From contig NZ_JBQEKA010000001.1 of NCBI RefSeq assembly GCF_052103615.1, positions 89,522 to 153,521 of the forward strand: a stretch of 64,000 bases of DNA, in the 5' to 3' direction. The notes below the pieces were generated by a model. The model was not told where the DNA came from. It made no database searches and was given only the letters and a program-made list of their open reading frames with translations. A program made the position numbers and the translations under genes. Below are positions 26,508 to 34,698 of this stretch, in pieces; within the stretch, counting starts at the first letter, position 1; each line of letters begins with the position of its first letter. The stretch is from Kerstersia sp052103615 (GTDB lineage: Bacteria; Pseudomonadota; Gammaproteobacteria; Burkholderiales; Burkholderiaceae_B).

Positions 26508-27476
26508 ATGATGTCCAAAACTATCCTGTCCATCGTTCTGCTCGGTGCCTTTGTGCCTGCCCATGCGGCGGTCACCGGTGGCACCAGCAATGCCACCAAT
26601 GTTGCCCCGCAAGCCTCGACCGCACTCCCCTTCGGCGCCAATAAGCCGGGGCTCTCGCTCAATGGCTCTTCGCTCGTCATCAACCTGAAAGATGGCCCGA
26701 TTCATCACATTGCCCAGAAGTACAACAACGCGCCCATCAATAGCTCGCTGAGCGCCAGCGTGAACGGATTGGCCAATCCGAAATACCTGACACTCAAAGA
26801 TGTCAATGCCGTCGCCGGTCTGTTCACCAACCCGACTCTGGGCCAGATCTGGTACGAGCAACGCAGCCCGAATGAAGCCATAGCAGGACAACAAACGGCC
26901 ATCTTTGGGGTGTACAGCATCCGCCAGATCGCCAACCCGGCCTTGCCGGCCGCACCGAAATTCGGTGGTCTGGTGATCGCCGAGGTTCCCAACCTGCCTG
27001 CAGGCACGGCCGTCTATTTCGGCGAATGGGGGCCGCGTGCGGGCAACCCCAGCACGGGCTCCGATACCAATCTCAACCTGAATACGGCAGACCACACGGT
27101 GTGGTATGTCGGTGAAAACGCAACGGGCAGCACCAAGCACCTCAGCACCGCAAGCTATGCCGTACTGGGGGTCAATCAGCACGTTCCCGGCCAGAATGAT
27201 TTCTTCCAGGGGCAACTGAACGCCACCTTCGGCAATCAAGACAAGGGCAGCCTGAATGGCGCACTGACCCGGGTGTCCAACACCAGCGATGTGGTCGCAT
27301 TCGATAACGTCACCATCGACAACAACGACGGGACTTTCTTCAAGGACGCCGCCGGCAACCGGATCATTTCCGGCCAATTCTTCGGGCCTAATGCAGACGC
27401 GTTGGCAGGCTATGCCAACCGCGGCACCAGCAACCCTGCCGATGATGTCGCCTTCGGCGGCAACAGGGTCCAATAA
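26508..27476 (+). CDS. Slam-dependent hemophilin-like secreted protein
   Basis: 322-residue protein with a Sec signal peptide cleaved near Ala20 (VPAHA|AVTGG). There is no lipobox cysteine and no cysteine at all, so it should be secreted rather than lipid-anchored. Residues about 20-160 form a divergent N-terminal ligand domain with adjacent His66-His67. Residues about 165-322 look like the 8-stranded barrel of Slam substrates, with ASYAVLGVNQH, FFQGQLNATFG and the closing FFGPNADALAGY ... DVAFGG. A ribosome site (AAGGAA) precedes two ATG codons. Heme as ligand is inferred from family and neighbours. Confidence 0.78.
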   Translation: MMSKTILSIVLLGAFVPAHAAVTGGTSNATNVAPQASTALPFGANKPGLSLNGSSLVINLKDGPIHHIAQKYNNAPINSSLSASVNGLANPKYLTLKDVNAVAGLFTNPTLGQIWYEQRSPNEAIAGQQTAIFGVYSIRQIANPALPAAPKFGGLVIAEVPNLPAGTAVYFGEWGPRAGNPSTGSDTNLNLNTADHTVWYVGENATGSTKHLSTASYAVLGVNQHVPGQNDFFQGQLNATFGNQDKGSLNGALTRVSNTSDVVAFDNVTIDNNDGTFFKDAAGNRIISGQFFGPNADALAGYANRGTSNPADDVAFGGNRVQ

Positions 27477-27496
27477 ACCGGCCAGCCCAAGCCACA

Positions 27497-27523
27497 CAGG
27501 GCCCGCCAAGTTGGCGGGCCCTG
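27497..27523 (+). promoter_or_regulatory. Strong hairpin between the hemophilin-like gene and slam
   Basis: CAGGGCCCGCCAA pairs with TTGGCGGGCCCTG around a single base, a near-perfect palindrome without a following T-tract. It could act as a partial terminator or as a 3' stabiliser, giving more secreted substrate than exporter. Confidence 0.6.
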
Positions 27524-27574
27524 TCCCGACTCCGGAAAGCGGCACCCGCCGCAGCCGCCCTCTTTGCCTCGCTG

Positions 27575-29050
27575 ATGACCCGTCCGCTCCCCAAGCTGCT
27601 CCTGGCCTGCCTGCTGGCCTGCCCTTATTTTTCCGCCTGCGCAGACGACGACGATACCCGTTTCCTGCTGAACACCACGCAACAGCAACTGCGTGTCGAA
27701 CAGCAGCGGGACTGGTTGCACGCCGATACACCAGCAGGAGAAAGACGCCTGGTCATCGAAGGCCAGGAATATCGTGTCGCAGAAGATGCCGCCGGCCTGG
27801 CATTGGGTATCTTCTATGCCATCAACCTGCAGCAGTGGGATAAAGTCGAGGAATTCCTTTCGAAGTACCGCCTGTTAGCAGCCAGCCGGACAGAAGTGAT
27901 CCTGCTGGCCGAAGGCCTGCATGCCCGTGCACGAGGCGATACCGCAACTGCGCTGGAGCGCCTGCGGCGCGCCAAGCTTGCCGCCCCCGGCGACACCCGT
28001 ATCCGCCTGGAACTTGCGCGGCTTTATGCCGAGGACTATCAGAGCCACGAAGCCATCGAACAATTCGAAGCCGTGAGGGCCGAGGACATTCCGCCTGAAA
28101 CCCGCAGCACCATCGACACCTACATTGCCGCCGTCGCTCAACGCAACCGCTGGCACGGCTCACTCAGCATCGGTGGCGGCTACAGCAACAACATCAACCA
28201 GGCCAATGGTGCGCAACGCTGCGTCGTCCAGATCCTGCAGCAATGCTTCGTCACCGAATCCCTGCCCGCACCGGTGGCGTCGTCCTTCCTGAACTACCAG
28301 CTTTCCCTGCAGAAACGCATTGCGCTGGGCGGCCATCACAACCTGCTGCTCCGCCCGCTGCTCTACGGCACCCGATATCACAAAGAAGACAACCAAAGCA
28401 CTTTTCTCAAGGACAGCAGCGACAACACCACCGTGCTCTATGCCGGCTACAACTACAAAAACGCCAGCACGGAGTTTTCCGTCTCCCCCTACTTCGAGCA
28501 CTATTACCGGGGCACGCACACCCATTACACAGCACCCGGCCTGGAACTCAGTTTGTCGCATGACCTGAACCGCCGCTGGACACTGAATGCCCAGGCCAAC
28601 AGCAAGCGCTACCATTACTCGGACGCGGAAAAGTTGTACTTCTCGGACTACACGCAGTCCTCGGCCGGCCTGGGAGCCAGCTTTCAATTGTCTGCCACGG
28701 GGTCCCTGTTCGCAGGGGTCGATTGGACCCGCCGCCGCTACCCCTGGGCGGCCGCCAGCAGCAAGGACCAGGCCTGGCGCATCGGCCTGTTCAAATATCT
28801 CGACAGCGGCTTTTACCTCAATGCCATGGCGCTCTATCGTGACAGCCGCTATGACGAGCGCACCTTCCTGTCGGACAACCCACGCAAGGACATTCAGAAA
28901 ATGCTGATCGCCACGCTGGGCATGCCACGCTGGCGCATCGGCAGCATTTATCCGGAAATCCGCTTCAAAAGGCTCATCAACGATAGCAACATCATCCACT
29001 ATCAATATCGCCAAAGCGAAGCATCGCTCAATTTCAAGTACATCTTCTGA
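27575..29050 (+). CDS. Surface lipoprotein assembly modifier (Slam, DUF560) outer-membrane protein
   Basis: Outer-membrane exporter of TbpB-like/hemophilin substrates (491 aa). After a signal peptide (cleavage near residue 23) there is a TPR-type helical region (about 70-190; ALGIFYAINLQQWDKVEEFL, ARARGDTATALERLRRA). It is followed by a 14-strand barrel starting near 194 with the Slam hallmark GGGYSNNINQA. Strands alternate aromatic and polar residues to the C-terminal YIF. Size and architecture match the family. The hemophilin-like gene 98 bp upstream is its expected substrate. Confidence 0.88.
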   Translation: MTRPLPKLLLACLLACPYFSACADDDDTRFLLNTTQQQLRVEQQRDWLHADTPAGERRLVIEGQEYRVAEDAAGLALGIFYAINLQQWDKVEEFLSKYRLLAASRTEVILLAEGLHARARGDTATALERLRRAKLAAPGDTRIRLELARLYAEDYQSHEAIEQFEAVRAEDIPPETRSTIDTYIAAVAQRNRWHGSLSIGGGYSNNINQANGAQRCVVQILQQCFVTESLPAPVASSFLNYQLSLQKRIALGGHHNLLLRPLLYGTRYHKEDNQSTFLKDSSDNTTVLYAGYNYKNASTEFSVSPYFEHYYRGTHTHYTAPGLELSLSHDLNRRWTLNAQANSKRYHYSDAEKLYFSDYTQSSAGLGASFQLSATGSLFAGVDWTRRRYPWAAASSKDQAWRIGLFKYLDSGFYLNAMALYRDSRYDERTFLSDNPRKDIQKMLIATLGMPRWRIGSIYPEIRFKRLINDSNIIHYQYRQSEASLNFKYIF

Positions 29051-29112
29051 GCCCTGGCAGGCCTGGCAAACCGGCCTTCGACTGCACACCCAACAGCACC
29101 CACGACAGCGGG

Positions 29113-29128
29113 AATGATAATTGTCATT
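29113..29128 (+). promoter_or_regulatory. Fur box upstream of the ABC substrate-binding gene
   Basis: AATGATAATTGTCATT is palindromic at 14 of 16 positions and closely matches the Fur core. It lies 58 bp before the ATG of the periplasmic binding protein and 62 bp after the slam stop codon. Confidence 0.72.
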
Positions 29129-29186
29129 GTCTTTCACGCCATGACGCGCCACACTGCGACGCATCAAGGCTTTCCATCCAGACATC

Positions 29187-30224
29187 ATGCATCGCCCGTT
29201 TCCACACCCGCAACGCCGCCGTTTGCTGCTGTCCCTGGCATTGGCGCCTGCTGCGACAGCACTGCCCTGGCATACTCATGCCTCGGAAGCCGCTGCACCT
29301 GCCCGCTACCCTATCCTGACCCTCTCCGGCCCGCCCGCGACTGTCACCCTGCCGTTGCTGCACATGCTGGAAACCAATCCGCTGGCCGATGTTGCCGAAA
29401 AACTGGTGTTCAAGCCCTGGCGCGATCCCGACCAGCTGCGTGTCATCGCCATCGAGCAAAGCGCGGATTTCATTGCGGCGCCTTCCAATGTGGCAGCCAA
29501 TCTGTATAACCGCGGCGTGCCGCTGCAACTGCTGAATGTGTCCGTCTGGGGCATGCTGGCGCTGGTGTCGCGCACGCCGGACCGCCACACGCTGGCAGAC
29601 TTCAAGGGCGAAGAAATCGCCATGCCGTTTCGCGCCGACATGCCCGATATCCTGTTCCAGCTCCTGGCACGCGCGCAGGGGCTGGACCCGCAGCGCGATT
29701 TCAAGCTGCGCTATGTGGCTTCGCCCATGGATGCAGCGCAATTGCTGATCACTCGCCGGGTGGATCATGCCTTGCTGGCCGAGCCTGCCGTTTCCATGGT
29801 GCTGGCGAAGTCGCAGTCCTTCCCCGCCAATGTCATTGCGCCCGATCTTTACCGCAGTGTCGATCTGCAGCAGGAATGGGGCCGGCTGCTGGAGCGCGAA
29901 CCGCGTATTCCGCAGGCCGGTATCGCCGCGCTGGGCAAGGCTGCGCAGGACCCGGAGCTGCTTGCGCGTTTTACCGCCGCTCATGCCGATTCGCATGCCT
30001 GGTGCATCGCCAACCCGGACGCCTGCGGTGAGCTGGCGGAAAAATACATCGACCTGCTGCGGGCGGATGCTGTCGCGGATGCCTTGCGCCATACCCCAGG
30101 CTATCTGGCCAACGCCGCCCAGGCACGCCCTGAACTGGCGTTTTTCTACCAGACGCTGCTGGAGCAGAACCCGCAGATGGTGGGCGGAAAATTGCCCGAC
30201 GACGGCTTTTATTACACGCCATAG
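29187..30224 (+). CDS. NMT1/SsuA-like ABC transporter substrate-binding protein
   Basis: 345-residue periplasmic binding protein of the nitrate/sulfonate/thiamine-precursor class (NMT1/THI5-like fold). The leader has consecutive arginines before the hydrophobic segment (RRRLLLSLALAPAATALP), so Tat export is possible. Fold-typical stretches are GPPATVTLPLLHML, DFIAAPSNVAANLYNRG and LLITRRVDHALLAEPA. A Fur box lies directly upstream, which is unusual for this transporter class. The permease and ATPase follow only after a 445-bp gap with a second Fur box. Ligand unknown. Confidence 0.8.
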   Translation: MHRPFPHPQRRRLLLSLALAPAATALPWHTHASEAAAPARYPILTLSGPPATVTLPLLHMLETNPLADVAEKLVFKPWRDPDQLRVIAIEQSADFIAAPSNVAANLYNRGVPLQLLNVSVWGMLALVSRTPDRHTLADFKGEEIAMPFRADMPDILFQLLARAQGLDPQRDFKLRYVASPMDAAQLLITRRVDHALLAEPAVSMVLAKSQSFPANVIAPDLYRSVDLQQEWGRLLEREPRIPQAGIAALGKAAQDPELLARFTAAHADSHAWCIANPDACGELAEKYIDLLRADAVADALRHTPGYLANAAQARPELAFFYQTLLEQNPQMVGGKLPDDGFYYTP

Positions 30225-30335
30225 ACCTGCCTGCCCAGACGGAAGGCGACGCTGTCCCGCCAGCACACCAACGCCATGCCGCCAGGCCCTTGCCCCGGCA
30301 TGCAGGACGCCCTACAGCACCACATGCCCAGGCCC

Positions 30336-30380
30336 CAATATCTAGTCCCTCAATACCTAGTCCCCGATACCCAGGCCCCC
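30336..30380. repeat. Imperfect 15-bp tandem repeat, three units
   Basis: The units are CAATATCTAGTCCCT, CAATACCTAGTCCCC and GATACCCAGGCCCCC. A related CCCAGGCCCC just before them suggests a decaying array. Confidence 0.75.
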
Positions 30381-30511
30381 TATGTTCAACCCCCGGCGTC
30401 CCCGCGCCGTCACGGGCGGGGCTGGCCCATGCCTCGGGGCCATGCGACCCCGCCGGCCCGCATCCGGCTGCCCCGTGCGCTCGCCAGCACAAAATAGTCG
30501 GCCACGGCCCG

Positions 30512-30533
30512 GCCAATGATAATTATCATTGGC
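30512..30533 (+). promoter_or_regulatory. Perfect 22-bp Fur-box palindrome upstream of the permease
   Basis: The core AATGATAATTATCATT (30515-30530) is a perfect inverted repeat extended by GCC/GGC on each side. It is the best Fur site in the window and lies 136 bp upstream of the permease ATG. Confidence 0.8.
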
Positions 30534-30669
30534 GTTGCATGCCCGATCTGGTGACATGGCAGGTTAACTTCCCTGCTCAGTTTTTCCCTGGGCCATTCCC
30601 GTGTCTCTCTTCGCATGTCAGAGCTGTCCAAGCCAGGCTTTCTTTAGCGTCAACAGGCCCTATTAAGTC

Positions 30670-31458
30670 ATGACTCTATTCCGCCGTCTGCTGGCCGCCG
30701 TGCTGGCCTATCTCTGGAGTGGCTGGGGCGCCATCGCCAGCCTGTGCCTGTTCGCCGCCGCCTGGGAATGGGCGGCGCTGGCCTATGGCCCGCTGATCCT
30801 GCCAGCGCCGGGCGCGGTTCTGGCGTCGCTGGCGCACTTGCTCGATACCTTCCCGGCATGGGAAACCCTGGCTATCTCGGCGCGCCGCGCCATGGCGGGT
30901 TTTGCGCTGGCCTTGGTCTTAGGCAGTCTGCTGGGGCTGCTGGCCGGGCTGTCCATGACTGCTGCCATGGCTTCGCGGCCACTGGTCACGCTGCTGGTCG
31001 GCATGCCGCCGATCGCCTGGCTGGTGCTGGCCATGCTGTGGTTCGGCAGTGGCGACCTCACCCCCATTTTCACGGTATTCATCGCCTGTGTGCCTATTGT
31101 GTTCGCCGCTGCCATGCAAGGCGCGCGCACGCTGGGCAATGAACTGAAGGACATGGCGCGCGCCTATCGCATGCCATGGCACATGATGCTCACCGACCTC
31201 TACCTGCCGCACATGCTGTCCTATCTTTTCCCGGCCTGGATCACCGCGCTGGGTTCCTCCTGGAAAGTCGTGGTGATGGCAGAACTGCTGAGTTCGTCTG
31301 ACGGCGTGGGCGCGGCGCTGGCGGCAGCGCGCTCCCATCTGGATACCGTCGCGACGCTTTCCTGGATTGCGGCCATTCTGGGCCTGCTGCTGGCTGTGGA
31401 ATACCTGCTGCTGGAACCCATCAAGCGCCAGGTAGAACGCTGGAGGCCGCACGCATGA
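30670..31458 (+). CDS. ABC transporter permease (SsuC/TauC type)
   Basis: 262-residue inner-membrane permease with about six transmembrane helices and the binding-protein-dependent EAA-like loop (NELKDMARAYRMPWHMMLTDLYLPHM). The C-terminal segment ITALGSSWKVVVMAELLSSSDGVGAAL is typical of the nitrate/sulfonate/bicarbonate subfamily. It overlaps the ATPase gene by 4 bp. No ribosome site is obvious before the ATG. It is controlled, presumably, from the Fur-box region upstream. Confidence 0.87.
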   Translation: MTLFRRLLAAVLAYLWSGWGAIASLCLFAAAWEWAALAYGPLILPAPGAVLASLAHLLDTFPAWETLAISARRAMAGFALALVLGSLLGLLAGLSMTAAMASRPLVTLLVGMPPIAWLVLAMLWFGSGDLTPIFTVFIACVPIVFAAAMQGARTLGNELKDMARAYRMPWHMMLTDLYLPHMLSYLFPAWITALGSSWKVVVMAELLSSSDGVGAALAAARSHLDTVATLSWIAAILGLLLAVEYLLLEPIKRQVERWRPHA

Positions 31459-32294
31459 GCTGCTCTTGCCAACCCTCCGCGGAAACGGCTGGCATGCCGC
31501 ACGCCACGGCTCCCCTGCCCTTGCTGCAACTGCATGGCATTCATCACCGCTATGCCCTCACCGACGCGCTGCTGGGCGTCGATTTCGCTATGCAAGCCAG
31601 CGAAACCGTCGCGCTGATCGGGCCCTCCGGCTGCGGCAAGAGCACGATGATGCATATCGTGGCGGGCCTGCTGCAACCGTCGCATGGCAAGATCGTAAAT
31701 CGCGCCATCAGCATCGGCTGCGTCTTCCAGGATGCCCGGCTGCTGCCTTGGAAGCGCGTGCTGGAAAATATCGCGCTGGGCCTGCGTGCCCGCGGCGTGT
31801 CGCGGGTGGCCAGGATGCGGCATGCCGCTGCGCTGGCCGCCCGGATGGAACTGTCGGTCAACGATTACCGCAAATTTCCGCATGAACTGTCCGGCGGCAT
31901 GCAAAGCCGTGTCGCCCTGGCGCGCGCACTGGCCATAGACCCCGATCTGCTGCTGCTTGATGAACCTTTTTCCGCGCTGGATATCGGCCTGAAAACCGAG
32001 ATGTACCGGCTGCTGCGCGAGTATGTGGATGAACGCGGCTGCGCGGTGCTGATGATTACCCATGATCTGATGGAGGCCGTCCGCCTGGCTGACCGCATCA
32101 TCATGATGGCGCCCGCGCCCGGGCGCATCGTTTATACCCACACGCTTGCCACGCCACGCGCGCTGCGCGATGACGCCTGGATTTACCAGACTGCCGGCGA
32201 ACTGATGCAACTGCGCGAGGTACGCCAAGGTTTCGAACTGGAACCCGCGACGGATCTGCCGCCCATCCCGCACCCGGAACACTCATGCGCCTGA
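31455..32294 (+). CDS. ABC transporter ATP-binding protein (SsuB/TauB type)
   Basis: 279-residue ATPase with Walker A GPSGCGKS, Q-loop VFQDARLLPWKRV, signature LSGGM, Walker B LLLLDEPFSALD and H-loop ITHDL. The N-terminus has an unusual short Cys pair (MSCSC), and about 30 residues beyond the core are added at the C-terminus. The start overlaps the permease and the stop overlaps nnrS by 10 bp, so the three are one unit. Confidence 0.9.
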   Translation: MSCSCQPSAETAGMPHATAPLPLLQLHGIHHRYALTDALLGVDFAMQASETVALIGPSGCGKSTMMHIVAGLLQPSHGKIVNRAISIGCVFQDARLLPWKRVLENIALGLRARGVSRVARMRHAAALAARMELSVNDYRKFPHELSGGMQSRVALARALAIDPDLLLLDEPFSALDIGLKTEMYRLLREYVDERGCAVLMITHDLMEAVRLADRIIMMAPAPGRIVYTHTLATPRALRDDAWIYQTAGELMQLREVRQGFELEPATDLPPIPHPEHSCA

Positions 32295-33601
32295 ACTCCT
32301 CCCAGGCCTGGCCTGCCCGCTGCCTCCGGACGATACTCTCGCACCCGGTACTGACTTGCGCCTTCCGGCCGTTTTTCTTGCTGACGGCCATCAGCGGCGC
32401 CTTGCTGCTGCTTCTGTGGCTGGCCTCAGCCACGCCGCTGCCGCTATTTGCGTGGCTGCGCCAAACCATGCCTGGCGGCGGCACTGCCTGGCATGCCCAT
32501 GAACTGATCTACGGTTACGGCATGGCCGCAGTGGCCGGATTCCTGCTGGTCGCTGTACCGGAATTTACGCAGACACCGACATTCTCGCGCGCCAGGGCAG
32601 CCACTCTGGCCGTGCTTTGGCTGCTGGCCAGGCTGGCCTATCTTGCGGCTCCCCTGTGGCCTTTCGGGCTGGGGCTGTGGCCTGCTTTGCTCTGCAATCT
32701 GGCCCTGGGCCTGCTGCTGGCCGCAACCGTCCTGCCGCCGCTGCTGCGCGCCTCCGGGCGCGGCCAGTCCGGTTTCGCCTGGGGCTTGATTTTCCTGCTG
32801 CCGCTGCAGGCCGGTTTCTTTGCCGCGTCGCTTATGCATGGCGACAGCATGCGCTGGCTGCATGCTGCCGTCGGCGCGCTGATGGCCTTGATCATCGTGG
32901 CCGCCAGCCGCATTTCCATGCGCATCGTCAATAGCCGTATCCATGAAGGCCGGCTGCTGGATCCCTTGCCAGAAACCCCTTTGTATCTGGCCCGCCCGCC
33001 GCGCCGCAACTTTGCCATTTTCACCATTGCCCTGTGCGCCGCGCTAGAATTCCTGCACGCGCCGCCAGCGGTGCTGGGCTGGTGCGCCCTGGCCGCCTGC
33101 GCCGCCATGCTGAACCTGCTCAATGACTGGCATGTCGGCCGCCCCTTGTTCACCCGCTGGGCGCTGATGCTGTACGCCTGTTACTGGCTCATGGCCCTGG
33201 GCTACGGCCTGATGGGCGCGCACTGGCTGGGTATGCCTGGCGCCCTGTCGGCCGGCCGCCACTTGCTGATGATAGGCGGCATGGGCCTGTCCATCTTCGC
33301 CGTCATGTGCATCGCCGGCCGGTTCCATAGCGGCCATTGGCTGGATCAGCGGCGCTGGATCCCCCTGAGCGCCATGGCGCTGTGCGTGTCAGCGTTATTG
33401 CGAGCCTGGGCCGGCCTGACGGTCTCTCCGTTCATCCAGCACCTGACGCTGGCCCTGTCCGGGCTGCTGTGGGCCACCGTGTTTTCTGCCTACGCCATCT
33501 ATTTCTGGCCCATCCTGACGCAGCCGCGCACAGACGGGCTGGACGGCTGCGCCGAACCGGCAGGCGATGAACATGGCGCCTCCTCGCATCAATGCGGATA
33601 G
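32285..33601 (+). CDS. nnrS: NnrS family membrane protein
   Basis: 438-residue polytopic membrane protein with about twelve transmembrane segments. Early conserved elements are FRPFFLL, WHAHELIYGYGMAAVAGFLLVAVPEFT and RIVNSR. NnrS proteins bind heme and copper and protect against nitric-oxide stress, often in denitrification loci under NO-responsive regulators. Here the gene overlaps an ABC ATPase and lies downstream of a Fur palindrome, and a Crp/Fnr regulator follows. A heme-protein role next to a heme-uptake locus is suggestive but unproven. Confidence 0.87.
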   Translation: MRLNSSQAWPARCLRTILSHPVLTCAFRPFFLLTAISGALLLLLWLASATPLPLFAWLRQTMPGGGTAWHAHELIYGYGMAAVAGFLLVAVPEFTQTPTFSRARAATLAVLWLLARLAYLAAPLWPFGLGLWPALLCNLALGLLLAATVLPPLLRASGRGQSGFAWGLIFLLPLQAGFFAASLMHGDSMRWLHAAVGALMALIIVAASRISMRIVNSRIHEGRLLDPLPETPLYLARPPRRNFAIFTIALCAALEFLHAPPAVLGWCALAACAAMLNLLNDWHVGRPLFTRWALMLYACYWLMALGYGLMGAHWLGMPGALSAGRHLLMIGGMGLSIFAVMCIAGRFHSGHWLDQRRWIPLSAMALCVSALLRAWAGLTVSPFIQHLTLALSGLLWATVFSAYAIYFWPILTQPRTDGLDGCAEPAGDEHGASSHQCG

Positions 33602-33763
33602 CCTGCTCTCACCCCGCCCTGTCTGGTATCACAACCATCAATGAATAGTTCTTATTTCTCACCCAAGCACCGCTATTCATGCCAAAATCAATGTCCCACC
33701 AGGCATCCCTAGCGCAGCTTCGCCACCCCGGCCCGGCTGCGGCCTCGCAACCGCGATACGGAC

Positions 33764-34531
33764 ATGGCCTCGATTGACGATATTTCTTTTGCCGCGCTGA
33801 CCTCCCACCCTTTGTTCCGGCCGCTGGCGGAAGAAGGGTGCCGGCAGTTGGCGGCAGAAGCGTCCACCTTCCGTTTCCACGCGGGTGAGCACGTTTTCCA
33901 TACCGGCGGCCCGGCCGAGTCCTTCTATTTGATCCAGGAAGGCAGCATCCGGCTGTACCGCCCCAATCACGAAGGCAACGAAAAAGTCTTCCAGATTCTT
34001 CATGGCGGCGACCTGCTCGCCGAAACCGCCATGTTTGCCGACCCCTGCCTTTATCCGCTGTCGGCCCAGGCGGAAAGCGCTGCCACACTCTACCGTTTTT
34101 CCCGCGCCGGGCTGCTGGCGCAAGCGCGCCGGCACAGCGAATTCTGCATGCATCTGCTGGCCACCATGTCCGCGCGCATTTATCAGGCCGTCAACCGCAT
34201 CGACCACCTCACCGTCGGCAATGCCAGCCAGCGCCTGGTCATGTATCTGCTGGATCTCTGCCGCGAACAGCGCAGCCGGCGCATCCATTTCCCGGTGTCC
34301 AACCATGCGCTGGCGCGCCAGCTCAATATCACCCCGGAAACCCTGTCGCGCCAGCTCAATCATTTCAAGCGCACCGGCCTGATGGATGGCAAGAACCGGG
34401 ACTGGATTCTGCTCGACCTCGACGCCCTGCATCTGGCCGTCGGGCTGCCCTCTCCGGGCAAGGCCATGCGCGAGCAATTCCAGGTGACGGATCTGGGCGG
34501 CAACCTGTTCGGCTGCTGCAATTTCCGCTAG
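33764..34531 (+). CDS. Crp/Fnr family transcriptional regulator
   Basis: 255-residue regulator with an N-terminal cyclic-nucleotide-binding-like sensor domain (about 20-130; FRFHAGEHVFHTGGPAESFY) and a C-terminal Crp-type helix-turn-helix (about 165-225; NHALARQLNITPETLSRQLNHF). It has no N-terminal cysteine cluster, so it is not a 4Fe-4S Fnr; a Dnr-like heme/NO sensor is plausible given nnrS upstream. The 162-bp gap before it has no clear Fnr-type TTGAT-N4-ATCAA site. Confidence 0.85.
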   Translation: MASIDDISFAALTSHPLFRPLAEEGCRQLAAEASTFRFHAGEHVFHTGGPAESFYLIQEGSIRLYRPNHEGNEKVFQILHGGDLLAETAMFADPCLYPLSAQAESAATLYRFSRAGLLAQARRHSEFCMHLLATMSARIYQAVNRIDHLTVGNASQRLVMYLLDLCREQRSRRIHFPVSNHALARQLNITPETLSRQLNHFKRTGLMDGKNRDWILLDLDALHLAVGLPSPGKAMREQFQVTDLGGNLFGCCNFR

Positions 34532-34698
34532 CTGCCGGCCTGAATGCTTCTGCAACTGATGTTCCCGCACAAACTTTACGCAATGCTCACCAACAGACAC
34601 AGTCGGGTTGTAGTACAGTGGCTTCCTGATGTGCCGCATCGTCCGCGCGAGGCGCGTGGTCTGCCGCACGCACCGGTTTTTGCATTGGAAGTCGCCAC

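Larger units (their letters stand above)
30225..30669. other. 445-bp non-coding interval inside the ABC transporter locus
   Basis: No credible gene. An open frame at 30290-30673 has Pro/Ser-rich low-complexity composition and no family features. The interval contains an imperfect 15-bp tandem repeat (30336-30380) and a perfect Fur palindrome (30512-30533), so it probably carries a promoter for the permease-ATPase-nnrS unit. Confidence 0.75.

Noticed and set aside
30290..30673. 127-codon open frame in the ABC-locus gap
   Set aside because: Low-complexity Pro/Ser/Ala product that runs over the tandem repeat and the Fur palindrome; no ribosome site.
33602..33763. Fnr/Dnr binding site before the Crp/Fnr gene
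   Set aside because: No TTGAT-N4-ATCAA-like inverted repeat with correct spacing; isolated ATCAA half-sites only.
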